A stretch of DNA of 64,000 nt. It comes from Clostridiales bacterium. GTDB lineage: Bacteria > Bacillota > Desulfotomaculia > Desulfotomaculales > VENG01. The notes below the pieces were generated by a model, which did not search any database, was not told the DNA's origin, and saw only the letters and a list, made by a program, of their open reading frames with translations. This document shows, piece after piece, positions 1 through 7,866 of the stretch. The stretch spans positions 186,001 to 250,000 of the forward strand of contig JADQBQ010000001.1 in the NCBI GenBank assembly GCA_016278505.1. Direction: 5' to 3'. Both the position numbers and the translations under genes were made by a program. Position 1 is the first letter of the stretch; every line of letters starts with the position of its first letter.

Positions 1-752
1 AGCACATCCACCACCGCTTGTTGAAAACCGGCGGCCAAGTTTTCCTTGTCTACCGTCTCTCCCCGCTGCTTCGCTCTGTGAGCATAGTTTACCACTGCGG
101 TCTTTAGACCGCTGAAACTAAAATCCAAACTACCTTCTTCCAGGTAAGCCCGGGGGAGTTTTATCGCCGTAGGATCAGCCTCCCTGGCTATTTTATCTAT
201 TACCGGGCCACCGGGATATCCCAAATCCAATACCCTTGCCACTTTATCGAATGCTTCACCTGCGGCATCATCCCGTGTACGGCCAACCACGTTGTAGTCA
301 TTGTAACCGTTAATCAACACCAAATCTGTATGCCCACCGGAAACAACCAGACACAGGAGCGGAAAGTTCAGCCCGGGGTTATTTAAAAAATTCGCGTAAA
401 CATGTCCCTCCAGATGGTTAACACCCACTAAAGGTACGTTCAGGGCAAAGGACATTGCTTTAGCTGCGGCCACCCCCACTAAAAGTGCCCCCACAAGACC
501 GGGACCGTAGGTTACGGCAACGGCATCCAAATCTTCAAATCCAATTTTTGCCTCATCCAGTGCTTCTTGTATAACTACGTTGATCATTTCCAGGTGTTTG
601 CGCGAAGCAACTTCCGGAACAACCCCTCCAAATTTCCTATGCACATCTATCTGAGAAGAAATAATGTTGGAGCTTACATTAAGCCCGTCCACAACCACCG
701 CAGCTGACGTTTCATCGCATGAAGTTTCTACACCCAGTATATTTACACTCAC
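1..752 (-). CDS. tsaD: TsaD, tRNA t6A threonylcarbamoyltransferase (partial, 5' part of gene)
   Basis: This is the first ~250 codons of TsaD (Gcp/Kae1), the catalytic ASKHA-fold subunit that transfers threonylcarbamoyl to A37 of ANN-decoding tRNAs in the cytoplasm, with TsaB and TsaE. The reverse strand reads [19 protein letters not shown] (start of the nucleotide-binding fold), then the metal-binding HLEGH near residue 112, [12 protein letters not shown], and the [14 protein letters not shown] loop. The start is GTG at 752, behind a GGTGGGA ribosome-binding site. The C-terminal part lies outside the window. Identity is secure; only completeness is unknown. Confidence 0.95.
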   Translation of the reverse strand, partial: MSVNILGVETSCDETSAAVVVDGLNVSSNIISSQIDVHRKFGGVVPEVASRKHLEMINVVIQEALDEAKIGFEDLDAVAVTYGPGLVGALLVGVAAAKAMSFALNVPLVGVNHLEGHVYANFLNNPGLNFPLLCLVVSGGHTDLVLINGYNDYNVVGRTRDDAAGEAFDKVARVLDLGYPGGPVIDKIAREADPTAIKLPRAYLEEGSLDFSFSGLKTAVVNYAHRAKQRGETVDKENLAAGFQQAVVDV

Positions 753-851
753 ATATATCCCACCATGTCACCAATTTTTTATCATCTGACTATAATTATA
801 TCATGGAATGCATGTTTTCTTAATCACTGCCGTTCCAAAGGAGTTTTGATC

Positions 852-1544
852 ATGCCCAAGTATATTAAGGTAGCAACCTTTAATATCCACCATGCGAAAG
901 GGTTAGATGAGAGGTTATCCCTCAAGCGGGTGGCCAAAACCTTACAAAAGTTAAACGCACACATAATTGGTTTACAAGAAGTAGACAATCTAATACCTCG
1001 AAGTTACTTTCAAAATCAAACCAAGAAATTGGCTCAGTACTTAGATATGTATTACGCTTTTTCACCAAACCTGAAGTTCTGCTGCTCAGGATACGGCAAC
1101 GCTGTCTTAAGCAAATTTCCTATTATTAAGTCAGGGCATACACTACTTCCAGGGAAGTTGGAACAGCGCGGACTGCAATATGCACTGCTTTCCCTGCCCG
1201 GCACAGAATCTCTGCACTTCTATAACACACACCTCGGCCTATCCACGGAAGATAGGACAGTTCAAATCATTTCTATTGTCCGTCACCTACCGGATAAATC
1301 TAAGCCTGTCATTCTAACCGGGGACTTTAACACCGCCACCATATCTCCCGAACTACAACCCCTTGCAAAAACCCTTTGTGCCACCGGGGGCATTGACCCC
1401 CCATACACATATCCAGCCGGTAAACCACAGCACTCCATAGATAGCATTTATATCTCACACCACTGGAGGGTAATTAATATAACAGCAGTGCCAACCACAG
1501 CCTCTGACCACTGGCCCCTGGTGTGCACCCTCAACAACGACTAA
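852..1544 (+). CDS. Endonuclease/exonuclease/phosphatase (EEP) family hydrolase
   Basis: This is a 230-residue protein of the Mg-dependent EEP superfamily (DNase I, exonuclease III, sphingomyelinase-like phosphodiesterases). Family motifs appear in order: FNIHHAKGLD at the N-terminus, IGLQEVD (metal-binding Glu), GNAVLSKFPI, HLGLSTEDR, LTGDFNT (catalytic Asp/Asn), DSIYIS and the C-terminal ASDHWPL (catalytic Asp/His). An upstream in-frame ATG at 765 exists, but the ATG at 852 follows AAAGGAG at 837-843 and gives the normal family N-terminus. No signal peptide is seen, so it is probably cytoplasmic. The substrate, nucleic acid or phospholipid head group, cannot be told from sequence. It converges with the sirtuin gene. 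Confidence 0.85.
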   Translation: MPKYIKVATFNIHHAKGLDERLSLKRVAKTLQKLNAHIIGLQEVDNLIPRSYFQNQTKKLAQYLDMYYAFSPNLKFCCSGYGNAVLSKFPIIKSGHTLLPGKLEQRGLQYALLSLPGTESLHFYNTHLGLSTEDRTVQIISIVRHLPDKSKPVILTGDFNTATISPELQPLAKTLCATGGIDPPYTYPAGKPQHSIDSIYISHHWRVINITAVPTTASDHWPLVCTLNND

Positions 1545-1572
1545 CAGGGCAGTTCTAACCGGAACTGCCCTG
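1545..1572. terminator. Bidirectional terminator between the EEP and sirtuin genes
   Basis: An 11-bp perfect stem (CAGGGCAGTTC pairing with GAACTGCCCTG) sits between two convergent genes. The T-run is poor on the plus strand. It probably serves both genes. Confidence 0.65.
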
Positions 1573-1582
1573 CTCAAGAAAC

Positions 1583-2329
1583 CTATTTTTCTCCAAGTTG
1601 GTCCATAAGGTCTGAAAACACCTTGCCGGAAGAATCATTAATTACAATATCCGCTTTATCATCCCAGGGAGTCTCAGTTTTATTAATAATAACCACGTGA
1701 CGGGCAAATTCCGGCAGACTTGCCACCGGGTGCACCGACAAACTGCTCCCGGCGACAATTAATAACTGGCAGCCCGAAAGAATCTGGCACGCCTGAAAAA
1801 AATCCTCACTCATATGGTCACCAAACAAAACTACATCGGGCCTTAAAACCCCTTTACATTTTTCACATACAGGTGGATTATTGCCGGATACAACCTGTTC
1901 CCTGAGTATGGAAAAGTCATAACCACTGCCGCATTCTATACAGCGACACGTACGCAGATGCCCATGCACTTCCCACACCCTCTCAGCGCCCGCCTTACGC
2001 AGTAAACTGTCAATATTCTGGGTAATGGTTCCTAACAAGTAACCTAATTTTTCCAGACGGGCAAGGGCTAAGTGTGTTGCATTTGGCTGCACATCACCAT
2101 AGGCTGTCCACCGGTCCAGATTTATAGTATAGAATTTAGCAGGATCCTTGCGCAGTGCGCTTAAACTGGCGGCCTCAATAGGATCAAATTGCTCCCACAG
2201 GCCGGTTCCCGGACTTCGATAATCGGGAATACCGCTCTCAGTACTTATTCCTGCACCGGTTAATGCCACCGTCTTTTTAGAGTCTTTAACCATGTCTGCA
2301 AATGTTTTTATCTTTTCTTGATAATCCAT
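1583..2329 (-). CDS. cobB: Sir2-family NAD-dependent protein deacylase (sirtuin)
   Basis: This 248-residue sirtuin removes acetyl or other acyl groups from protein lysines, using NAD and releasing nicotinamide. The NAD-binding signature GAGISTESGIPDYRS lies near residue 25. TQNIDSLLRKAG follows, then the catalytic His in VHGHLRTCRCIECG. The structural zinc site has two CxxC pairs (CIEC and CEKC). RPDVVLFGD and VAGSSLSVHP follow. Length and motif order are normal. The gene starts at an ATG behind AGGTATCC-like sequence and stands alone, convergent with the EEP gene. Deacetylation of acetyl-CoA synthetase is a common bacterial role, but nothing nearby proves it here. Confidence 0.93.
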   Translation of the reverse strand: MDYQEKIKTFADMVKDSKKTVALTGAGISTESGIPDYRSPGTGLWEQFDPIEAASLSALRKDPAKFYTINLDRWTAYGDVQPNATHLALARLEKLGYLLGTITQNIDSLLRKAGAERVWEVHGHLRTCRCIECGSGYDFSILREQVVSGNNPPVCEKCKGVLRPDVVLFGDHMSEDFFQACQILSGCQLLIVAGSSLSVHPVASLPEFARHVVIINKTETPWDDKADIVINDSSGKVFSDLMDQLGEK

Positions 2330-2541
2330 AGGATACCTCCATTTTGCAGCTTTGATAAAATGGCATTTTCAATAGGTAATACCGCAAGTTCCCTTTTCAT
2401 AAAATTATACCAGTCAACTTTTAGTGTAAATTAATACTAAACTAATACCAGCAGGAAAATATCTACAAATGGAGAATTTATTTCCCTACTTGTAAACAAG
2501 TGTCATTTTAGTAAAAATAACCATGTTGGGAGTTGTAAAAA

Positions 2542-2988
2542 ATGTCCGTAAACTTACTGGATTTATTTAAGAGAAAAACAAAAAAAGAAAAAAGCGAACC
2601 GGATAACCCTCAAGGTTTAGCACAGGCAACCGGCAGTAAAAATGTCGCACCTGCACCTGCCTACGGGGAACTGGTAGAAGAAATTGACCGTATGGTTAAC
2701 GAAAAGGAAGTATGTCCTTTGTCCAAACTGGAAAACAAAAACATGGTGACTTACTTATTGGGAAAACGTAAAATCTTGAACGTTAATAAGAACTCCGAAC
2801 CACCACGAACTTACTTCCTATTTTCAGGCGCTGATCATCATGCCAAAGAATTGGGCACTAAAGGCCTACGCCCCATTTCCAAAAACGAGGCCAAGCAAAA
2901 AAGATATGGCCCGGCAAAAGCTTTTTATGCCGGATATGACCCCGAAGTAATTAAATCAATGCTGGAAAAACTTAAACAATCTAGATAG
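2542..2988 (+). CDS. Hypothetical protein, 148 aa, basic
   Basis: I do not recognise this gene. It starts at ATG 2542 with GGGAG about 12 bases upstream. The first ~25 residues are highly charged (LFKRKTKKEKSEPDNP), followed by a low-complexity Ala/Pro linker and a more regular C-terminal part rich in Lys (RKILNVNKNSEPPRTYFLFSGADHHAKELGTKG). There is no signal peptide or membrane helix. It is followed by a clear terminator and converges with a zinc-ribbon gene. Codon use resembles its neighbours, so it is probably real, with no function assigned. Confidence 0.7.
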   Translation: MSVNLLDLFKRKTKKEKSEPDNPQGLAQATGSKNVAPAPAYGELVEEIDRMVNEKEVCPLSKLENKNMVTYLLGKRKILNVNKNSEPPRTYFLFSGADHHAKELGTKGLRPISKNEAKQKRYGPAKAFYAGYDPEVIKSMLEKLKQSR

Positions 2989-2995
2989 GAGAGAG

Positions 2996-3025
2996 AAAAA
3001 ACCGCAGCCTATTCGCTGCGGTTTT
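2996..3025. terminator. Bidirectional terminator
   Basis: The stem is AAAACCGCAGC, loop CTATTC, GCTGCGGTTTT, with A-runs and T-runs on both sides. It lies at the junction of two convergent genes and overlaps the last codons of the minus-strand zinc-ribbon gene. Confidence 0.85.
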
Positions 3026-3422
3026 CTTCGTCCAGCACTTTAAGGCCACAATAACTGCAATAAATTCCACCGGTAGGCAACTCTTGCTCACATTCCGGGC
3101 AAACCGGAACTTTGGGCTGCAGGTTAGCAATCTGATCTTCCAGTGCTTTTGCTTCTTCCTCCAACTCCTTGGTTGCTTCCAAAAGTCTGTCTATCTCTGC
3201 TTGCAAGTCTTCCTCTCCGTTATGGTGCTGATAAACTAAAAGGCCTATCCCTGCTAAGTTATTTTCCATTTCCTTTTCCAATTTGGATAGTTCAAATTTT
3301 AATTTTGTCGCTTCCAGCAAACCGGATGACCTTTTACGAATGTCTTGTGCCTTGGAGGTTAAATCTTTTGCCTTGTCGCCTAACCCTTTAGCTCTGTTTC
3401 CCATCTTTTGTAGTAATTCCAA
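3009..3422 (-). CDS. Coiled-coil protein with C-terminal zinc ribbon
   Basis: This small protein of about 137 residues has a long charged helical N-terminal half (heptad-like KLEKEMENNL and LEATKELEEEAKALEDQIANL). It ends in a zinc ribbon, CPECEQELPTGGIYCSYCG, two CxxC knuckles typical of the zinc-ribbon_2 family. An upstream GTG at 3431 would overlap the AAAGGAGG site. TTG at 3422 sits 8 bases after it and is the better start; ATG at 3404 is a further option. No partner is evident, and no function is assigned beyond likely zinc binding and self-association. Confidence 0.75.
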   Translation of the reverse strand: MELLQKMGNRAKGLGDKAKDLTSKAQDIRKRSSGLLEATKLKFELSKLEKEMENNLAGIGLLVYQHHNGEEDLQAEIDRLLEATKELEEEAKALEDQIANLQPKVPVCPECEQELPTGGIYCSYCGLKVLDEENRSE

Positions 3423-3653
3423 AAACAACACCTCCTTTACAGTTTATTTAGCCAAAATTGGAATTATTCCTTCCTGTTAGTTAAATAAATCGTCCGACAA
3501 AAAGTTTAAACTAGAGTTTCCACCAAAAAGTCTGAGTAATGCGTTTAAGTAATTTATATAACCGTTAAACCATAATGCCGTACACATTAACATTAAATTT
3601 ATATAATAAAAGAACTAACCGTTTTTTACCTTTCACCCCGGAGGTGAGAAATT

Positions 3654-3839
3654 ATGTCCGGAGTTATTAACCTCTACCTTTACAAGCTGCAGAAAGAAGT
3701 AAAAGCAGCATTGGAAAAACAGAAAACCACTCTCCCGGCCCTTAAACAAACGGGACAGCAGTCCAATGATTTCTCTGTACTTTACGGTGAACACTTTTGC
3801 CCAGAATTAATTCCTTCTTTATACAAAAGTAAGGGGTGA
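3654..3839 (+). CDS. Small hypothetical protein, 61 aa
   Basis: This short gene starts at ATG behind a near-perfect GGAGGTGA site. The product, MSGVINLYLYKLQKEVKAAL onward, is mostly helical and charged, with no recognised domain. A stem-loop with a T-run follows at 3886-3926. The ribosome-binding site and terminator argue that it is expressed; conservation is unknown. Confidence 0.55.
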   Translation: MSGVINLYLYKLQKEVKAALEKQKTTLPALKQTGQQSNDFSVLYGEHFCPELIPSLYKSKG

Positions 3840-3885
3840 CCTTTTCCCTCAGACAATTTATAATAAAAGGGAATAAAACCCCCTT

Positions 3886-3926
3886 GGAGAGGCAAAATAG
3901 GAAAAATTCTCCTTTATTTTTTTCTA
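3886..3926 (+). terminator. Probable rho-independent terminator
   Basis: A GGAGA arm pairs with TCTCC across an A-rich loop, and TTTATTTTTTT follows. It ends the 61-aa gene. The short stem makes this moderate. Confidence 0.5.
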
Positions 3927-4027
3927 TTTACCAACACTTTGAGGACGAGTCTTTCCATTCATCGTAAAAGGTTAATTTTTAAGAAAGCCCCAAAAAGTTT
4001 TATTAATTTGATCCGGAGGTGGTAACA

Positions 4028-4225
4028 ATGAACTTAATAACAGATTACAGGGTAAACCAGTTGAGCGACGGAAAGCTGATTAGCGTTGAAGTTACCTGCT
4101 GTGGGAAACATGTTGGAGAAGTCAGGTTTGAGGACGGTGCAAGCCTAACTTGCCCGGAATGCAATACAAACCACACTTTAAAGATTCAGCATAACCATTT
4201 CCACATTAAACAGCTTAAAGAATAG
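4028..4225 (+). CDS. Small zinc-binding protein, 65 aa
   Basis: The start is ATG 4028, 8 bases after GGAGGTGG; the in-frame GTG at 4019 overlaps that site. The product carries TCCGKHVGEV and CPECNTNHT, a CC plus CxxC arrangement that looks like a one-domain zinc ribbon, then a His-rich tail (IQHNHFHIK). No known family name is offered. A second tiny reading frame follows immediately at 4239, probably in the same transcript. Confidence 0.65.
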   Translation: MNLITDYRVNQLSDGKLISVEVTCCGKHVGEVRFEDGASLTCPECNTNHTLKIQHNHFHIKQLKE

Positions 4226-4238
4226 GAGGGGATCGGCA

Positions 4239-4370
4239 ATAAAAGAAAACATTATCTCAAAGCATAAGCCACGGGTGAAACCGTACCGCATAACACCCAA
4301 GGAAGTATACGCTGAGCCCAAGCCATGCCATCCGCCTGAGCCGGATACGCATGAAGGCAAAGAATCGTAA
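4239..4370 (+). CDS. Possible 43-aa protein with a non-canonical AUA start
   Basis: Directly after the 65-aa gene, AGGAGGGG is followed 7 bases later by an open frame beginning ATA. It reads IKENIISKHKPRVKPYRITP onward, then EVYAEPKPCHPPEPDTHEGKES and TAA at 4368-4370. The composition is protein-like, but no ATG, GTG or TTG lies at the right place; an internal GTG has a weak site. It is either an AUA start, a mutated start (pseudogene), or an artefact. Confidence 0.35.
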   Translation: MKENIISKHKPRVKPYRITPKEVYAEPKPCHPPEPDTHEGKES

Positions 4371-4389
4371 ACCGTTTATCCATGTTTCT

Positions 4390-4420
4390 TAAATCAGCCG
4401 GCTTATCGCCGGCTGATTTA
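4390..4420. terminator. Strong hairpin after the small-protein unit
   Basis: A 13-bp perfect inverted repeat, TAAATCAGCCGGC with GCCGGCTGATTTA and a 5-base loop. No T-run follows on the plus strand, so it may be a factor-assisted terminator or an RNA-stabilising stem. Confidence 0.5.
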
Positions 4421-4439
4421 GCTATGGCAGCTTACCTGT

Positions 4440-4640
4440 CTTTTGCGCCCGCTCATTCATTTCATCTCGCCGGACCAGGCTAAGGCTCAGTCTCACGCTC
4501 CAGCGGGATTCCCGCCCCATTCGCCGTCCTGGCTCAAGGGGCGGCCTCGCACGTCCTGTGCTCGGCCCCGCTTCCGCTTATCGACTTCGCCAAGCCTGGC
4601 CACTGCTCGATTCAATTCATTCGCTATGCGCAAAAGACAG
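4440..4640. other. GC-rich non-coding block
   Basis: About 200 bp of markedly C/G-rich sequence with no convincing ribosome-binding site. A short plus-strand frame through it has low-complexity Pro/Ser/Arg content and is not believed. The composition differs from both flanks, which suggests a dispersed intergenic repeat, but only one copy is in the window. Confidence 0.4.
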
Positions 4641-4656
4641 TTCTGTAATTTGCCTT

Positions 4657-4690
4657 AAAAAAAAGGAGGCTTTTAGCCTCCTTTTTTTTT
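4657..4690. terminator. Bidirectional terminator of the acyl-CoA synthetase gene
   Basis: An A-run, AGGAGGC, loop TTTT, GCCTCCT and a nine-base T-run: a textbook two-way terminator just beyond the stop codon of the minus-strand ligase gene. Confidence 0.9.
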
Positions 4691-4691
4691 A

Positions 4692-6218
4692 TTACTTATG
4701 ACTTATCCACCGTTGTATTTCCTTACGCATAAGCTTACCGGACGTTGTTTTAGGCAAGTTTTCCACGAAGCGAATATACCTGGGAATTTTATATTTAGCC
4801 AAGTTATCCCGGCAGTAATCCTGAAGTTCCTCTGCTTTAAGTTCCTCATCCTCGCGTAGCATCACGAAGGTCATTATTTCTTCGCCCATTACGGCATCAG
4901 GGACACCCACTACTGCAGTATCATATACGCAAGGGTGGGAGGAAAGCACTTCCTCTACCTCTCTGGGGTTTATGTTTACTCCGCCACGGATAATGGTGTC
5001 CTTCTTTCTATCCACGATGAATAAATACCCTTCTTCATCCATATAGGCCAAGTCACCGGTATGAAACCAACCGTTGCGCATGGCCCAGCGGGTATCATCT
5101 TCTTTATTAAAGTAACCGGCCATTACATTGGGGCCACGTACCACAATTTCGCCAACCTGCCCCTTGGGGACTTCCCGCCCTTCGTAATCGAAGATGTCAA
5201 CTTCTATTCCCGGAATAGGTTTACCAATGGAACCTAATTTTTTGGGGCCTTCCATGGGGTTGGATGTAACAACGGGAGATGTTTCCGATAAGCCGTATCC
5301 TTCAACAATTTCCACCTTATACTTTTCTGCAAAGCCTTTAAATATTTCCGGAGACAATGATGCTCCACCTGAGAATGCCACACGCAGTGAACTAACATCA
5401 TACTTATCAGGGTTTGGATAGCCTACCAGGAAACTATACATCGTAGGCGGGCCAAAGAAAAAGGTTATCTTTTCTTTATCTATGGTTTCCAAAACAGCTT
5501 CAGGGCCTGCCCAGCCGTCATGGATAACCAGAGTGGAACCCGATACCATGGCGTTGTTCATGACACATGTTTGAGCCGCAACATGATATACCGGTGATAC
5601 CATAAGTGCCCGGTCCTGGGGTGACATTTTATACATTTGGGCAAATGTCATGGCGTTGCTGTATATGTTATGGTGGGTGAGGACAGCACCCTTGGGCAGC
5701 CCGGTATTGTCGGAAGTATAAATAATAACCGCCGGGTCTTTTCTCCGAAAGGAAATGGACGTAAAGACGCTTTTGTCCTTTGATTTGAGTTCATCGAAAG
5801 AGATCAGGCCGTCTTTTGCATTGCCGTCCAAATTGGTAACAATAATTCCCTTAGTTTGATTACCTTCTTGTTCCAGCTGTTTAAAAACAGAAGCCATGTT
5901 GCTGTTGGTAATTACAACCGAGGGAAGGCAGTCCTTTACTATGTTTCCTATTTCATTCCTCGTAAAAGCAGGATTAATAGGAACGACAATACCTTTGATG
6001 CGTAGAACCGCATAATAAGAAATAACAAATTCCGGGCTGTTGCCCAAGGCCACCAGTACCCGGTCACCTGGTTGGATGCCCAGACTTTGCAATCCATTAG
6101 CCAATTCATTTACTTGCTTTTTTAATTCACCGTAGGTTATTCTCCGGTCATGATAGACTATTGATTCATGGGACGCTGTTGCCCGGCCGATTTCACTAAG
6201 CCTTGACGGCAAATTCAT
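4692..6218 (-). CDS. Acyl-CoA synthetase (AMP-forming, class I adenylating enzyme)
   Basis: This 508-residue ligase of the ANL superfamily activates a carboxylic acid, probably a medium or long fatty acid, to its acyl-adenylate and then acyl-CoA. Core motifs are GYGLSETSP (A5), the hinge region GDLAYMDEEGYLFIVDRKKD with IIRGGVNINPREVEEVL (A8), and the C-terminal catalytic lysine in PKTTSGKLMRKE (A10). The P-loop reads YTSDNTGLPKG where the family usually has YTSGTTGxPKG, so two core positions are changed. ATG 6218 lies 8 bases after AAGGAGG; an upstream frame extension is not needed. It is transcribed alone, divergent from a broken radical-SAM gene. Substrate chain length is not deducible. 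Confidence 0.88.
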   Translation of the reverse strand: MNLPSRLSEIGRATASHESIVYHDRRITYGELKKQVNELANGLQSLGIQPGDRVLVALGNSPEFVISYYAVLRIKGIVVPINPAFTRNEIGNIVKDCLPSVVITNSNMASVFKQLEQEGNQTKGIIVTNLDGNAKDGLISFDELKSKDKSVFTSISFRRKDPAVIIYTSDNTGLPKGAVLTHHNIYSNAMTFAQMYKMSPQDRALMVSPVYHVAAQTCVMNNAMVSGSTLVIHDGWAGPEAVLETIDKEKITFFFGPPTMYSFLVGYPNPDKYDVSSLRVAFSGGASLSPEIFKGFAEKYKVEIVEGYGLSETSPVVTSNPMEGPKKLGSIGKPIPGIEVDIFDYEGREVPKGQVGEIVVRGPNVMAGYFNKEDDTRWAMRNGWFHTGDLAYMDEEGYLFIVDRKKDTIIRGGVNINPREVEEVLSSHPCVYDTAVVGVPDAVMGEEIMTFVMLREDEELKAEELQDYCRDNLAKYKIPRYIRFVENLPKTTSGKLMRKEIQRWISHK

Positions 6219-6300
6219 GCAAGGAACCTCCTTAAAGGGCATTGGAAGTATAGAAAAAAATTAAAAAAATTTTATCACGGTTACTTTAGTTAATTCTATC

Positions 6301-6327
6301 TACTATGAGGAAATCCTCCTTATAGTA
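6301..6327. promoter_or_regulatory. Imperfect palindrome upstream of the acyl-CoA synthetase gene
   Basis: TACTATGAGGA and TCCTC(CTT)ATAGTA form a near-palindrome about 80 bp upstream of the ligase start, in the divergent intergenic region. It could be an operator, or a hairpin; no regulator is assigned. Confidence 0.35.
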
Positions 6328-6388
6328 CAAGACAGATAAAATGACTAATGTTATAATAACACAAATTTAGTTGGCAGGGGGTATAAAA

Positions 6389-6499
6389 TTGATCTTTGAA
6401 CAAGGCCCCATAAGACCTCCCAGTGAGGCTGCAAGTCTTTTAATCAGGGTTACACGCAATTGCCCTTGGAATCAATGCTATTTTTGTGTCACCTGTTAG
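6389..6499 (+). pseudogene. Truncated radical-SAM protein (N-terminal 36 codons only)
   Basis: From TTG 6389, after GGCAGGGGG, the frame reads [20 protein letters not shown] and then [12 protein letters not shown], which is the CxxxCxxC-type [4Fe-4S]/SAM cluster loop of radical-SAM enzymes. It stops at TAG 6497-6499, immediately after the third cysteine region. The rest of a normal enzyme (~400 residues) is absent; what follows is a short unrelated frame. The fragment cannot be active. The clean sequence up to the stop suggests recent loss by deletion. Confidence 0.7.
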
Positions 6500-6557
6500 G
6501 GCTTCTTTAAGTCAAACTTTAGAATTGACACACCAGCTTTTTGTGGGAGGTGAATGC

Positions 6558-6701
6558 ATGGAAGATAAGGGGGAGCGGGATCAGGATACCAAAAAAATTC
6601 AATTGGGCAGATTGCATATAGACCCTGTTTTCCTTTTACTTATGCTGTTTTCCCTTTTCTCTGTTTTTTTATTAGGTTTTTTCGTATGGTGGGCCAGTTA
6701 A
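6558..6701 (+). CDS. Small single-pass membrane protein, 47 aa
   Basis: ATG 6558 lies just after GGGAGGTGAATGC. The product has a charged N-terminus (MEDKGERDQDTKKIQLGRLH) and one hydrophobic helix (PVFLLLMLFSLFSVFLLGFF), so it should sit in the membrane with a cytoplasmic N-terminal domain. Its last 30 bases overlap, tail to tail, the end of glcF. It may be an original neighbour of the deleted radical-SAM gene. Function unknown. Confidence 0.55.
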   Translation: MEDKGERDQDTKKIQLGRLHIDPVFLLLMLFSLFSVFLLGFFVWWAS

Positions 6702-7847
6702 AGCATTAGCCCTTAATTCCAGGGGATGTAAGACCTGAACATGGGATTCTTTTAGACCTTGCATCAATTGCATTGTGCAAACCGGACAGGTGGTAGCCAA
6801 AATATCTGCTCCGGTTTCTTTTATTGCTTCTATCTTGGGCTTTAGGATGCTGGCGCTGAGAGAAGGGTGCTGCAGCATAAAAGTTCCCCCTCCGCCACAG
6901 CAGGCCGATTCTAGTTTACTGGGCACAATAGTAGCGCCCGGTAATTTTTCCAGTAATCTTCGGGGGTAGTTGGTTAACTCGTGACAGGGCCGGTGATAGG
7001 CAATTTTAAAATTGAGTTGCCTCGTTTTATTGAATTCCATATTGTTTTCCACTAAAAACTCTGTAATATCAACTACATCCTTTGGAGACGCCTGTCCGGC
7101 CAATGTTTCTTTTAACGCTAAATTACAGGACGGACATGATGTTAGAATGGTGTCAGTAGAAATTGTGGAGATAATTTCTTGGTTTTTTTGTTTGAGCTCC
7201 TTTGCCTTTTGGCTTCCCGCAGCAGTATGGGGAAAGCCGCAACAGGAAAAACCCTGGGGAATAACTACTTTCCAGCCGTGATTAGAAAGAATGTTTACAC
7301 ACGCACCAGCTATACCGGGTAGCATATATGTGGCTGCACAGCCGGGAAAATAAGCCACTGTGCCCTTCGATGTTATGCCGGAGGGTATAGTGTCAGCCAA
7401 GGACACTTTACTATGTGGTGTTTTTTTTGTTCCCGGAAGTGGCATTCCTGCTTTATTTGCCAAATCCGTCAGTCCCCATTTTTCAGCGGTTTGTAACAAT
7501 TGCGCGGCCTTTTGTTTAATAGATGCTGACGGTAGGATAAAATCCAAAAGAATGCTTTGCTTAAGCGGCCTGGATAACTTTGTTCGGGCACTGCTTATGA
7601 TCCGGTGTACGGGAACTCCTGACGGGCATTGGTCGGAACAACGTCGGCACTGCAGGCATAGTGAAAGGTGGTGTTCGGCCTCACCGGGGTGGGATAATTT
7701 ACCGTCCAAGAGCATGGAAGAAATAAACACTTTCCCTCGTGGGGCAGCTCCTTCTTCTTTTATGACTTCGAAGACCGGGCACACCGACCGGCATTGGCCG
7801 CAGCGTACACACTTATTTAAATATTGTTTTAGTTGACTGGTATGCAT
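6672..7847 (-). CDS. glcF: GlcF-type iron-sulfur (CCG domain) oxidoreductase subunit
   Basis: This 391-residue Fe-S subunit of a glycolate/D-lactate oxidase-type complex passes electrons from the FAD subunit (GlcD, the next gene upstream) towards quinone or another acceptor. Two N-terminal 4Fe-4S motifs are visible: CVRCGQCRSVCP near residue 15 and CLQCRRCSDQCP near 65. Two CCG (heterodisulfide-reductase-type) domains follow, with GFSCCGFPHTAAG and ESACCGGGGTF as the CCG cores. The start is ATG with a weak GGAGAGAA-like site. It lies 19 bp after glcD, clearly one operon. In sulfate-reducing Clostridia such pairs often oxidise lactate; the substrate here is inferred. Confidence 0.9.
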   Translation of the reverse strand: MHTSQLKQYLNKCVRCGQCRSVCPVFEVIKEEGAAPRGKVFISSMLLDGKLSHPGEAEHHLSLCLQCRRCSDQCPSGVPVHRIISSARTKLSRPLKQSILLDFILPSASIKQKAAQLLQTAEKWGLTDLANKAGMPLPGTKKTPHSKVSLADTIPSGITSKGTVAYFPGCAATYMLPGIAGACVNILSNHGWKVVIPQGFSCCGFPHTAAGSQKAKELKQKNQEIISTISTDTILTSCPSCNLALKETLAGQASPKDVVDITEFLVENNMEFNKTRQLNFKIAYHRPCHELTNYPRRLLEKLPGATIVPSKLESACCGGGGTFMLQHPSLSASILKPKIEAIKETGADILATTCPVCTMQLMQGLKESHVQVLHPLELRANALTGPPYEKT

Positions 7848-7866
7848 GGTATTCTCTCCTACTTGT

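Noticed and set aside
4443-4658. A 71-codon plus-strand frame in the GC-rich block.
   Set aside because: Low-complexity Pro/Ser/Arg composition and no ribosome-binding site.
7360-7836. A 158-codon plus-strand frame opposite glcF.
   Set aside because: It is antisense to a well-supported Fe-S protein gene, with no family resemblance of its own.
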